DNA from: DASUZB01 sp035535495
GTDB taxonomy: Bacteria > Actinomycetota > CALGFH01
Length of the DNA: 17,569 nt
Assembly: GCA_035535495.1 (NCBI GenBank)
Contig: DATLQA010000170.1
Coordinates: 1-17,569 of the forward strand
Direction of reading: 5' to 3'
The notes under the pieces were generated by a model, which saw only the letters and a list, made by a program, of their open reading frames with translations, was not told where the DNA came from and made no database searches. The position numbers and the translations under genes were made by a program. The first letter of the stretch is position 1; each line of letters begins with the position of its first letter. Below are positions 7,777 to 14,377 of this stretch, piece after piece.

Positions 7777-8763
7777 TCAGTCCGGTGTGACCGGAGCCAG
7801 CTCCACCTTGGCCGGGCGGACGGCGCCGACCGGCTCGCCGCCGCCGCGGACCTCGACGGTGGCCGCTGGCAGCACCGCCTCCAGCTCCTGCTCGTCCAGC
7901 CAGCCGAGCGCCTGGAGCAGGGCGAGCAGGGCGGCGCCGCGCGCCCGGGGCGCGCCGTCCAGCACCTTCAGCGCGAGCCCCTGGCCGCGGCTCAGGTCGA
8001 CGGCGCCGTAGACGGCCTCGGCGCCGACCTTGGTCAGCACCCGCCCGCCGGTCGCCTCGAGCATCATGGTGTCCAGCTGCCCGGTCCCGCTGATCATGAA
8101 CGGGTGCCGGCGCACGGCCGCGATCACCGCCGCCGGGCCCTCCTCCCCGCCGTCGGCCATCGCCCCGAGGCGCGCGTATGCCCTGGCGAGCCCGTGCAGC
8201 GGCATGGCATGCACCGGCACGCCGCAGCCGTCAACGCCGACGTGCTCGATCGGCGCGCCGGCGAAGTCGGCGAGGGCGTCGGTGACGACCCCCTGGAGCG
8301 GATGCTCCGGCGCGGTGTAGCGGTCGGGCTCCCAGCCCCCCACCACCGAGCCGGCGAGCATGTAGGCGTGCTTGCCCGAGCAGTTGTGGTAGACGGGCGC
8401 CGGCTCGGACACCTTGCTCCGCGCCTCCCGGTCGCTCGGCAGGCTGGGCGGGCAGCGCAGCGCCGCCTCGTCGAGACCGGCCGCCGCGAGCACGTTCCGG
8501 ACCGAGGCGACATGCCTCGGCTCGCCGTTGTGCGAGCCGCAGGCCCCGGCGAGGGCCACCTCGTCGAGGCCGAGCTCGGCCTCGACGCCCAGGCCGCGGA
8601 CGGCGAGGGCCTGGAACGGCTTGGCACAGGAGCGCAGGTAGACGGGCTCGTCCGGGTCGCCGACGGCGGCCACCATGGTGCCGTCGGCGTCGACCACCAC
8701 CGCGATCCCCAGATGCCTGCTCTCGACGAACCCGGAACGCTCCACCTCGGCGAGGACCTGCAT
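7777..8763 (-). CDS. L-asparaginase, class 3 (asparaginase II / Rhizobium ReAV type)
   Basis: Hydrolyses L-asparagine to aspartate and ammonia; predicted cytoplasmic. The 328-residue protein matches the asparaginase_II family from end to end. The motifs are LRSCAKPFQALA (Ser45 and Lys48, spaced like the catalytic Ser-x2-Lys of ReAV), ACGSHNGEPRHV (Ser77), HNCSGKHAYML (Cys128 and Lys131), VDGCGVPVHAMPL (Cys180), SGTGQLDTMML and TKVGAEAVYGA (Lys245). The Cys/Lys/Cys set matches the zinc site described for ReAV, so activity is likely. The ATG start has AAGGGAG eight bases upstream. It stands alone between the HD-GYP gene and the XRE promoter, and no nitrogen-control box was recognised upstream. 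Confidence 0.9.
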   Translation of the reverse strand: MQVLAEVERSGFVESRHLGIAVVVDADGTMVAAVGDPDEPVYLRSCAKPFQALAVRGLGVEAELGLDEVALAGACGSHNGEPRHVASVRNVLAAAGLDEAALRCPPSLPSDREARSKVSEPAPVYHNCSGKHAYMLAGSVVGGWEPDRYTAPEHPLQGVVTDALADFAGAPIEHVGVDGCGVPVHAMPLHGLARAYARLGAMADGGEEGPAAVIAAVRRHPFMISGTGQLDTMMLEATGGRVLTKVGAEAVYGAVDLSRGQGLALKVLDGAPRARGAALLALLQALGWLDEQELEAVLPAATVEVRGGGEPVGAVRPAKVELAPVTPD

Positions 8764-8873
8764 GCGGGCGGCTCCCTTGCGTCACGGTGCTCGGCTGGCC
8801 TGGAAGGCTAGCCCGCTTGGGGATACCCCGCCAGGTCACACCTAGGCGACCGCCGGCGGCGCCTGCTCGGACC

Positions 8874-9710
8874 CTAGCCGCTGGCGGTCTGGGCGGGAGC
8901 CTGGCTGCCGTGGTGGAGGCTAGCGTGCAGGTCGCGCATTGACGCCTCGATGGAGCTGAACGCCGCCACCACCTCCGGGTCGAACTGCGTGCCGGCGCCC
9001 GCGCGGACCTCGTCGAAGGCGTGCCCGACCGGGAGCACCCGCCGGTAGGGGCGGTCCGAGGTGATCGCGTCGAAGGCGTCGCAGATGGCGAAGATCCGTG
9101 CGGCCAGCGGGATCTCCGCGCCGCGCAGCCCGTGCGGGTAGCCGTGGCCGTCCCAGCGCTCGTGGTGGCAGCGGATCACGTCGACCGCCGGTCCGAGGAA
9201 CGGCATGCCCGCCACGATCCGGGTGCCGAGCAGCGGGTGGGTGTGCATGACCTGCCATTCGCGGCTGTCGAGCGGGCCCGGCTTGTCGAGGATCGCCGCC
9301 GGGATGCCGAGCTTGCCCACGTCGTGGAGGAGGAAGCCGTAGGGCAGGCGCGGGTCGGCCGCCAGCTCGGCGTCGACCACGCCGACCAGCAGGGTGCCGT
9401 ACCGCTGGGTCCGTTCGAGGTGCTGGTGGGTGAGCGGGTCCCACGCCTCCACCGCGGCCGTGAGCGCGCGCACCGCGCCCAGGTGGGACTCGCCGAGCTG
9501 GTTGGTGGCTCGTTCCAGCTCGGCGGCCCGGCGGCGCTCGCTCCGGTAGAGCTGGTTGATCTCCCGCGCGAACACGACGAGCTGGCGCTCGGCGGCGTCG
9601 AGCCTGGTGGCGGCCGTCGCGCTCACGGCGAGGCCCCCGCCGTGCGGCGGTTCGGGGACGGAGCGGGCGGCGGGCGCGAAGGGCCAGGTGGCGGCATCGG
9701 TGGTCACCAT
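8874..9710 (-). CDS. HD-GYP cyclic di-GMP phosphodiesterase
   Basis: 278-residue cytoplasmic protein predicted to degrade c-di-GMP. After a low-complexity start there is a likely coiled coil (residues 36-75, RLDAAERQLVVFAREINQLY onward), then the HD-GYP domain: HD at 129-130 with Lys133 (LLHDVGKLGIP), a further metal-ligand His in MHTHPLLG (158), HHERWDGHGYP (182-192, containing the GYP triad) and FAICDAFDAITSDRPYR with Asp211. All catalytic and metal residues are present, so it is probably active. No sensory or receiver domain is visible. It follows rsiG by 109 bases on the same strand, placing c-di-GMP breakdown next to a c-di-GMP-sensing anti-sigma factor. The start is uncertain because ATG 9710 has only a weak ribosome site. 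Confidence 0.88.
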   Translation of the reverse strand: MVTTDAATWPFAPAARSVPEPPHGGGLAVSATAATRLDAAERQLVVFAREINQLYRSERRRAAELERATNQLGESHLGAVRALTAAVEAWDPLTHQHLERTQRYGTLLVGVVDAELAADPRLPYGFLLHDVGKLGIPAAILDKPGPLDSREWQVMHTHPLLGTRIVAGMPFLGPAVDVIRCHHERWDGHGYPHGLRGAEIPLAARIFAICDAFDAITSDRPYRRVLPVGHAFDEVRAGAGTQFDPEVVAAFSSIEASMRDLHASLHHGSQAPAQTASG

Positions 9711-9819
9711 CCCGTGCGACGGAGGACGGGGCGGCGGGTTCGCGCCCGTCTCGCCTCCATCGGTCCGCCGCGCCAGGAACTTGAGCGCGGTGCCCGATCG
9801 TGCCGCCGTGGCCGCTCTG

Positions 9820-10371
9820 TTACTCGAGCAGCTGCGAGACCTGAGCGGTGCCCTCCCGGTAGCGCCGCGCCAGCTCGCCGCGGAGCGCGTCGACCGCCCG
9901 CTGGACCGCGCGGCGGCTGGCCGAGACGGCCTCTTCCTCCCGCGCCAGCGTCTCGACCACCTGGGTCAGCTCGTCGACCTCCAGCTCGGGCAGGCGGGCG
10001 AGGGTCTCGTCGGAGACCAGGCGCTCGACCCGCCGGCGGTGGCGGTCGTCGGTCCTGGGCGGGACCTGGAGGCGAGGCAGTGGGGAATGCGGGCCGGCCA
10101 CGTCGTTGCTGAGGATCGCCGGCAGCGCGGCCCGCAGCCCGGCCATGTCGCGGTCGCCGCCCTGCGAGCGGCGCACCAGCTCGGCCCGGAGGATGTCCAG
10201 GCGACCCTGTAACAGCCTGCGCAGGTAGGAGATGTCGGCTTCCTCGGCCGCCGCCTCGTCGCGGCGCGCGCGGAGCTCGGTCAGGTCGAGCGACCGGGCG
10301 TCGGCGACGAACCTGGGGTCGAGCACCCGGTCGATGCGGCGTTGGCCGCCGGGCTTGACGTCCACACTCAT
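9820..10371 (-). CDS. rsiG: RsiG-like c-di-GMP-dependent anti-sigma factor
   Basis: 183 residues, mostly helical. In Streptomyces, RsiG bound to c-di-GMP sequesters the sporulation/flagellar-type sigma factor WhiG. The defining signature E-x3-S-x2-R-x3-Q-x3-D occurs twice, as in Streptomyces RsiG: EADISYLRRLLQGRLD (Glu44, Ser48, Arg51, Gln55, Asp59) and EEAVSASRRAVQRAVD (Glu146, Ser150, Arg153, Gln157, Asp161). The two motifs lie on the helices expected to form an antiparallel coiled coil, joined by a Pro-rich linker (about 83-108). The N-terminal segment RRIDRVLDPRF is also RsiG-like. A G-rich ribosome site precedes ATG 10371. No sigma factor gene is in the window, so the partner is elsewhere. 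The HD-GYP gene follows downstream. Confidence 0.88.
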   Translation of the reverse strand: MSVDVKPGGQRRIDRVLDPRFVADARSLDLTELRARRDEAAAEEADISYLRRLLQGRLDILRAELVRRSQGGDRDMAGLRAALPAILSNDVAGPHSPLPRLQVPPRTDDRHRRRVERLVSDETLARLPELEVDELTQVVETLAREEEAVSASRRAVQRAVDALRGELARRYREGTAQVSQLLE

Positions 10372-10699
10372 GGCCCCCCCTCAGCCAGGGTCGGCGCACC
10401 GCGCGGCGCGCAGGCCCTGGGCCTTCCTCCACGTTCGTTGGCTGCCACGCGGCGGCCGTCAACGAGCGCCGGCGACCCGAGGCAGCCGGGTTCCGGTTTC
10501 CAGGCGCAGCATTGTAGCCGCGCAACCCTTGGAAGACGCGGAACTCTGGCAGTGGACGAATCGAGCAATCAGGGTCGGAGCGTGCTCAACCGGCTCGGGA
10601 AACTTGCCGATCTGGAGACGTCCGATTGGGATCGCCCACCCAACGGCGCCCTCCGGCCGCCGGCCGGTCGGACCAGCCCGCGACCCAAGGAAGGGTGCC
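10372..10699. promoter_or_regulatory. Divergent control region between rsiG and the unknown acidic-protein gene
   Basis: These 328 bases have no convincing gene; the frames that cross them lack ribosome sites and are broken or out of character. On the minus strand a near-perfect -10, TACAAT (10511-10516), could drive rsiG with a leader of about 130 bases; its -35 is weak. On the plus strand a WhiG/FliA-like element is listed separately. Local base composition is less GC-extreme around 10500-10620, as expected of a promoter region. Confidence 0.4.
10586..10613 (+). promoter_or_regulatory. Possible WhiG/FliA-type sigma promoter
   Basis: TCAA (10586-10589), a 16-base spacer and GCCGATCT (10606-10613) resemble the WhiG consensus TAAA-N15-GCCGATAA (3 of 4 and 6 of 8 positions). 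It points toward the gene at 10700, about 85 bases downstream. The match is imperfect and short motifs arise by chance. Confidence 0.25.
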
Positions 10700-11554
10700 G
10701 TGTCCACCGGGAAGCTGTCCTCCGCGGCGGTGCTCCGCCTGCCGGCCGGCCCGCTCGCCGCCCACCCTGACCGCTCGCTGGACGAGTGGGCGCTGCTCTG
10801 CCGCGTCGACGGCCGGCGACCCCTCGCCGCTCTGCCCAGCCGCCCCGGCCGCAGCCTCACCGAGGTCGTCGCCGTGGCCGAACGCCTGCTCGCCGCCGGC
10901 CTGGTCGAACATGTCGCGGACGCCGAGCAGGACACCGGCGCCCGACCGGAGGCGGAGAGCGCCGGCGCCGAGCGGGACGACCTCGTGGCAGAGGCGGGCG
11001 GCGGTGACGCCGAAAGCGGCGGGCCGGAGCTGGATGGCGCGGAACCACCCCAGCGGGGGGGACACCTGGACGAGGACGACCGCACCGCCGAGGCCGGGCC
11101 GGACCTGCCAGAGGGTGACGCCGACAGCTTCCCCGAGCCGGCGGGCCCAGCGGCGGCGGGCGCCGACGGTCCGGCGGCCGAGGAGGCGCGGATCGACTCG
11201 GTGTCGCTGCTGCGCGAACTCGCCTCCGAGTCCGCCGCCGCGCCGCAGCGGGACGAGCCCGGCGCCGACCAGGCCTGGGAGGAGCTGGCCAGCCGGCTCA
11301 CCGGCGACCAGGAGGAAGGCACGGTGGCTCGCGAAGGCGGTCAGGCCCAGGACGCGCCGCCCGGCGAGGGGTCCGGCCGCCCCCCTGGGCGGCCCGGCGA
11401 CCAGGCGGCGTTCATGCGCGAATTCGCCTCGCTGGCAACCGACGACGAGCAGCCGGACGCATCCCAGCCACCCACGCCCGAGTCCGACGGCGAGCAGCCC
11501 GAGGACCGGTCCCGCGGCGGCCGCTTCGGCTTCCGCAAGGGTCAGCGGCGCTGA
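10700..11554 (+). CDS. Unrecognised acidic protein with winged-helix-like N-terminus
   Basis: 284 residues, not assigned to a named family. Residues 5-65 (VLRLPAGPLAAHPDRSLDEW onward, then LLCRVDGRRPLAALPSRPGR and LTEVVAVAERLLAAGLVEHV) look like the small winged-helix module seen at the ends of several bacterial regulators. The middle, about 70-260, is very rich in Glu, Asp, Ala, Gly and Pro, so probably disordered. It holds similar short hydrophobic helices, DSVSLLRELASES and QAAFMREFASLATDDE, with a looser third, AWEELASRLTGD. The end is strongly basic (RSRGGRFGFRKGQRR). No signal peptide or membrane segment is seen. The GTG start is supported by AAGGAAGG just upstream; the frame is open further left but crosses the rsiG promoter. 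It is divergent from rsiG and may share its control. Confidence 0.7.
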   Translation: MSTGKLSSAAVLRLPAGPLAAHPDRSLDEWALLCRVDGRRPLAALPSRPGRSLTEVVAVAERLLAAGLVEHVADAEQDTGARPEAESAGAERDDLVAEAGGGDAESGGPELDGAEPPQRGGHLDEDDRTAEAGPDLPEGDADSFPEPAGPAAAGADGPAAEEARIDSVSLLRELASESAAAPQRDEPGADQAWEELASRLTGDQEEGTVAREGGQAQDAPPGEGSGRPPGRPGDQAAFMREFASLATDDEQPDASQPPTPESDGEQPEDRSRGGRFGFRKGQRR

Positions 11555-11573
11555 CCCGGCCGGCGGTCAGCGC
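11548..11573. terminator. Bidirectional hairpin spanning both convergent stop codons
   Basis: Perfect 9-bp arms GCGCTGACC (11548-11556) and GGTCAGCGC (11565-11573) enclose an 8-base loop. The TGA of the plus-strand acidic-protein gene (11552-11554) and the TGA of ygfZ on the minus strand (11567-11569) lie inside opposite arms. A further copy of the arm sequence (GTCAGC, 11541-11546) could form an alternative hairpin. It would serve both genes. Confidence 0.6.
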
Positions 11574-12529
11574 GCCGCCGGGGCCGCCATCGTGAACGGC
11601 AGCTCCACCACCCGGGCGGTGAGGTCGCCCGCATGCACCAGGTGGCCGGGGGCGACCATGCGGCGGACGTACGCCAGGGCGATCGGGCCCAGCTCTGGAT
11701 GGTCGGCGGCGCTGCGGACCTGGCCGGCGCGGCGGCCGTCCTCGGTGGTCAGGTCGGCGCCGAGGGCGGGCAGCCGGTCGCCGACCACCTGCAGGCCGGC
11801 GAGGCGGCGCTGGACCTGGCCGAGGTTGTGCACCCGGGCGACCGTCTCCTGGCCGGGGTAGCAACCCTTGTCGAGGTGCACGTGCGAGCCGAGCAGGCCT
11901 GCCTCCTCGGCGATCACGTCGTCGGTCAGCTCGCGGCCCCACCGCGGCAGCCCGCGCTCGATCCGCACGACCTCCCACAGGCCGGCCGGGCCCGCCGGCA
12001 CACCGGCCGCCTCCAGGGCGCCGAGCGCCGCCGGGGCGGCCGGACCGACCAGGTCCACGCCGGCCGCGGTGCGGTGGGCGGCCAGGCCGGGACGGCCGAC
12101 GGCGGCGCCCGAGCGGACCGGCGGGACCGGCAGGCCGGCCTTGGCCAGCGCGCCGTCGGCGTCCGGGCCGAGCAGGCTCACGGCGCCAGGCCCTGGCACT
12201 CCGACGGTCACGTCGTAGCGGAACACGAAGCGGGCCAGCCGGGCGGCCAGCGCCTCGGCGGCCTCCGCCTCGGTGTCCAGCAGCACGCCGTCAGGCAGGA
12301 CGGCCAGCCGGAAGGCGAACTCGATCTTGCCCTTCGGCGACAGCAACAGGGCCTCGGCGGCATCGCCCACCGCCAGCCCCTCGGTGTGCTGGCTGCAGAC
12401 GGCGTGCAGGTAGCGGAGCACGTCACCGCCGTCGAGCGGGAACACCGCCAGATCGGGCCGTGCCACCGCCACCACGTCCCGTCGGACGGCCCCGAGCGCC
12501 TCAGCGATACCGAGCTGATCCATCTCCAC
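11567..12529 (-). CDS. ygfZ: YgfZ/GcvT-family folate-binding protein
   Basis: 320-residue cytoplasmic protein of the YgfZ family. These proteins bind tetrahydrofolate and help make or repair certain iron-sulfur enzymes, including MiaB-type proteins. The family signature is present as DKGCYPGQETVARVHNLG (220-237), including the conserved cysteine at 223 (KGCYxGQE). Before it lies the GcvT-like region, with VFPLDGGDVLRYLHAVCSQ (29-47), LLLSPKGKIEFAF (61-73) and RIERGLPRWGREL. After it is the C-terminal barrel. The start is uncertain: GTG 12529 and ATG 12523 are two codons apart and neither has a clear ribosome site. Mycobacterium tuberculosis has a ygfZ homologue (Rv0811c) a few genes from glnR, much as here. 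Confidence 0.9.
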   Translation of the reverse strand: MEMDQLGIAEALGAVRRDVVAVARPDLAVFPLDGGDVLRYLHAVCSQHTEGLAVGDAAEALLLSPKGKIEFAFRLAVLPDGVLLDTEAEAAEALAARLARFVFRYDVTVGVPGPGAVSLLGPDADGALAKAGLPVPPVRSGAAVGRPGLAAHRTAAGVDLVGPAAPAALGALEAAGVPAGPAGLWEVVRIERGLPRWGRELTDDVIAEEAGLLGSHVHLDKGCYPGQETVARVHNLGQVQRRLAGLQVVGDRLPALGADLTTEDGRRAGQVRSAADHPELGPIALAYVRRMVAPGHLVHAGDLTARVVELPFTMAAPAAR

Positions 12530-12597
12530 ATGGTAGAGCGGCGCTTACGGATCTGCGTTGCGCACCCACCGTGGCTGTGGCTAACTGGGCGCAAGCG

Positions 12598-12613
12598 AGA
12601 AAGGAGGTGGTCC
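12598..12613 (+). promoter_or_regulatory. Extended Shine-Dalgarno sequence
   Basis: AGAAAGGAGGTGGTCC matches the reverse complement of the usual 16S rRNA 3' tail (AGAAAGGAGGTGATCC) at 15 of 16 positions, 12 of them in an unbroken run. No other ribosome site in the window approaches this. It precedes a 13-codon ORF rather than a normal gene. Confidence 0.55.
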
Positions 12614-12615
12614 CA

Positions 12616-12657
12616 CTGCACAAACCGGCAAGGACCCGTGAGGTGACTGCCCGTTAG
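12616..12657 (+). CDS. Candidate 13-residue basic peptide behind the extended Shine-Dalgarno
   Basis: If CTG 12616 is the start (eight bases after AGGAGG), translation gives MHKPARTREVTAR and ends at TAG 12655-12657. An in-frame GTG at 12607 overlaps the ribosome site and is less likely. The peptide is short, basic and has no cysteines or membrane segment. It may be a leader peptide or a ribosome-binding decoy rather than a functional protein. No same-strand gene follows until the 32-codon ORF at 14265. The main support is the ribosome site. Confidence 0.35.
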   Translation: MHKPARTREVTAR

Positions 12658-12677
12658 GGCGGACTCGCTCCCTTGAT

Positions 12678-12699
12678 CGCGGGAACGGGATCGCCCGCG
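12678..12699. other. Small hairpin downstream of the 13-codon ORF
   Basis: Arms CGCGGG (12678-12683) and CCCGCG (12694-12699) with a 10-base loop lie about 20 bases after the peptide's stop. This could be its terminator on the plus strand or part of the ygfZ upstream region on the minus strand. Confidence 0.3.
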
Positions 12700-12720
12700 G
12701 AATCCAAACAGATCACCGGA

Positions 12721-12786
12721 CCCAGGGAGTCCCGGCCTGGTCCAGCCGGAAGGAACCGCGTGCATGCGAGGTTCCAGCTCCCTGGG
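12721..12786. ncRNA. Possible three-way-junction RNA or complex terminator
   Basis: A perfect 9-bp outer stem, CCCAGGGAG (12721-12729) with CTCCCTGGG (12778-12786), encloses two hairpins. One is CCGGC/GCCGG (12732-12736 with 12745-12749); the other is GGAACC/GGTTCC (12752-12757 with 12770-12775), the latter with further inner pairs. Together they would fold as a three-way junction on either strand. It lies 20 bases past the stop of the MFS gene (minus strand) and in the gap upstream of ygfZ. It matches no riboswitch that I recognise. Without homologues showing compensatory changes it could also be an elaborate terminator or chance in GC-rich DNA. Confidence 0.35.
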
Positions 12787-12805
12787 TCTTTCACGTTCCA
12801 GGTGC

Positions 12806-14053
12806 TCACCCCGCGGAGGCCATCGCCTCCACCCGAGGCTCGAGCTGCTCGGGCAGCTCGGCGGCGGCGCGCCGCTGCGGCTGGCGCTGCTCCGGCCGGG
12901 TGAGCAGCCAGACACCGGCCACCGCCACCACCACCCCGAGCAGCACCAGCAGGACGCGGTAGTCGACCACCGCCACCAGCCAGGCGCCGAGCGCGATGGC
13001 GGCCGTCTGCGGCGCCCCCACCAGGGTGTCGACCGTCGCGTGGACGCGGCCCTGCAGCCGCTGCGGGGTGTGCCGCTGCAGCAGCGTGTACGAGCCCACC
13101 ACGATCCACGGCAAGCTCACGCCGAACAGCAGGACCCCGGCGAACACCGACGTCGGCGACGGCAGCGCGAGCATCGGCGAGGTCACCGCGGCCAGGGCCA
13201 TGCCGGTGCCGGCCACGCGGCCCTCGCCGGTCCGGCGGACGAGCGGGGCGGCGGTGAAGCCGCCGACCAGCCCGCCGATCCCCTGCACGGTGAGGAGCAC
13301 GCCGAGGAACGACGCCGGGCGGTGCAGGCCACGGTCGACCACCGCGAAGATCAGCGTCTCGCTCAGCCCGAAGCCGACCACGGTGACGGCGGTCGCGGTC
13401 ACCACCTGCCGGAGCGCGACCGTGCCGGCGACGTGCCGCATGCCGGCGGCCATCTCGGCCCGCCAGCGGCGGCGCGGCGCGGGCGGCGGCTCGGCCACCC
13501 GCACGGCGGCGAGCGTGCACGCCGCGACCAGGAAGGTCAGCGCGTCCAGCACGACCACGAAGGTGGCACCCTTCCAGGCGAACATCCCGGCGCCGGCCAG
13601 CGGCGCGACCAGCCGCAGGCCCTGCCGCACGGTCTGCATGGCACCGTTCCCGTCGGCCAGCAACTCGTCGGGGAGCAGCATGGTGAGCAGCGCGGACTGA
13701 CCCGAGCCGAGCACCGTGTACGCGGCCCCGTACACCACCATGACCAGGTAGACGAGCCAGACCTGGCCGCGGTCGTGCACGCCGAGCAGGGCCAGCACCG
13801 CCGCCCCGGTGACCAGGTTGGTCACGATCAGCAGCGGCCGGCGGCGCACCCGGTCGACCAGCAGCCCGGCCAGTGGCGCCAGGAGCTGGGGCAGGCTCAG
13901 GGCGAAGAACACCAGGCCGGCGGCGCCGGTGGAGCCGGTGAGGGTCTTGACCCAGATGCCAGCGGCGAGCCACAGCGCGATGTCGCCGAAGATCGACAGT
14001 GCCTGACCGACCAGGTAGAGGCGGGCGTCGCGGAGGGCGAGCACGCGGGTCAT
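12806..14053 (-). CDS. MFS efflux transporter (MFS_3 / EntS-like)
   Basis: 415-residue inner-membrane protein with about 12 hydrophobic helices, starting with LYLVGQALSIFGDIALWLAA. The major-facilitator motif A appears after the second helix as GLLVDRVRRRPLLIVTN, and GSGQSALLTMLLPDELLADGN is typical of the MFS_3 group that includes enterobactin and drug exporters. The substrate cannot be read from the sequence. The C-terminal 35 residues (RPEQRQPQRRAAAELPEQ) are charged and cytosolic. The ATG at 14053 has GGAG seven bases upstream; the frame is open further upstream, but that part has no ribosome site and is not transporter-like. It is divergent from the 32-codon membrane ORF, with about 210 bases between them. 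Confidence 0.88.
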   Translation of the reverse strand: MTRVLALRDARLYLVGQALSIFGDIALWLAAGIWVKTLTGSTGAAGLVFFALSLPQLLAPLAGLLVDRVRRRPLLIVTNLVTGAAVLALLGVHDRGQVWLVYLVMVVYGAAYTVLGSGQSALLTMLLPDELLADGNGAMQTVRQGLRLVAPLAGAGMFAWKGATFVVVLDALTFLVAACTLAAVRVAEPPPAPRRRWRAEMAAGMRHVAGTVALRQVVTATAVTVVGFGLSETLIFAVVDRGLHRPASFLGVLLTVQGIGGLVGGFTAAPLVRRTGEGRVAGTGMALAAVTSPMLALPSPTSVFAGVLLFGVSLPWIVVGSYTLLQRHTPQRLQGRVHATVDTLVGAPQTAAIALGAWLVAVVDYRVLLVLLGVVVAVAGVWLLTRPEQRQPQRRAAAELPEQLEPRVEAMASAG

Positions 14054-14264
14054 GGCACGCTCCAGGGTGGGGGACCGCTGGCGGCGACCGGGCGGCTGGG
14101 TCGCGCCCGGTCCACCAAGGAAGCTTGCAGGCGGCTGAAATAACGCCCGCCGCCCCCCTGCGACCCGGCCAGCCCGCAGTTCCGGGTCGTTCCCGCATTG
14201 GCCTGGTACGCTCGCCTGGCCACGGCACCACGGCGATCGACCTGCGCGGGAGGGCTGGCGCCCG

Positions 14265-14363
14265 ATGACCCTGGAGTTCGTGTACACGGCGCTGCTGGTC
14301 GTGATGCTGGCCGCGTCCGGCCTCTTCGGCCTCTACGTCATCTACCGCCTGCTCAGAGGCTGA
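14265..14363 (+). CDS. 32-residue single-span membrane peptide
   Basis: ATG 14265 opens a 32-codon frame ending at TGA 14361-14363. The product begins MTLEFVYTALLVVMLAASGL, continues with a further hydrophobic stretch (FGLYVIY) and ends RLLRG. It therefore has one transmembrane helix of about 22 residues and a positively charged cytoplasmic end, as in known bacterial small membrane proteins. A GGGAGG stands about 11 bases upstream, a little far. It is divergent from the MFS gene and converges on the LmeA-like gene 14 bases later. It is not KdpF or CydX by sequence or context. It could be a transporter accessory or a small regulator; no function is claimed. Confidence 0.5.
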   Translation: MTLEFVYTALLVVMLAASGLFGLYVIYRLLRG

Positions 14364-14377
14364 ACGGGCGGCGCGGC

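Noticed and set aside
10232..10699. Plus-strand frame continuing upstream of the acidic-protein gene
   Set aside because: It crosses the start of rsiG and the divergent promoter region, its composition changes, and the only good ribosome site is before GTG 10700.
12598..12613. Fragment of a 16S rRNA 3' end on the minus strand
   Set aside because: Similarity stops within about 24 bases and no further 16S sequence precedes it; a long Shine-Dalgarno on the plus strand explains it.
12730..12760. Resemblance to the SRP RNA core (GGAAGGAA after a CC-rich stem)
   Set aside because: The conserved GGTC-AGGTCCGGAAGGAAGCAGC order of 4.5S RNA is not present, and the surrounding stems do not match the SRP hairpin.
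14265..14363. KdpF or CydX accessory subunit
   Set aside because: Neither the sequence pattern nor neighbouring kdp or cyd genes is present.
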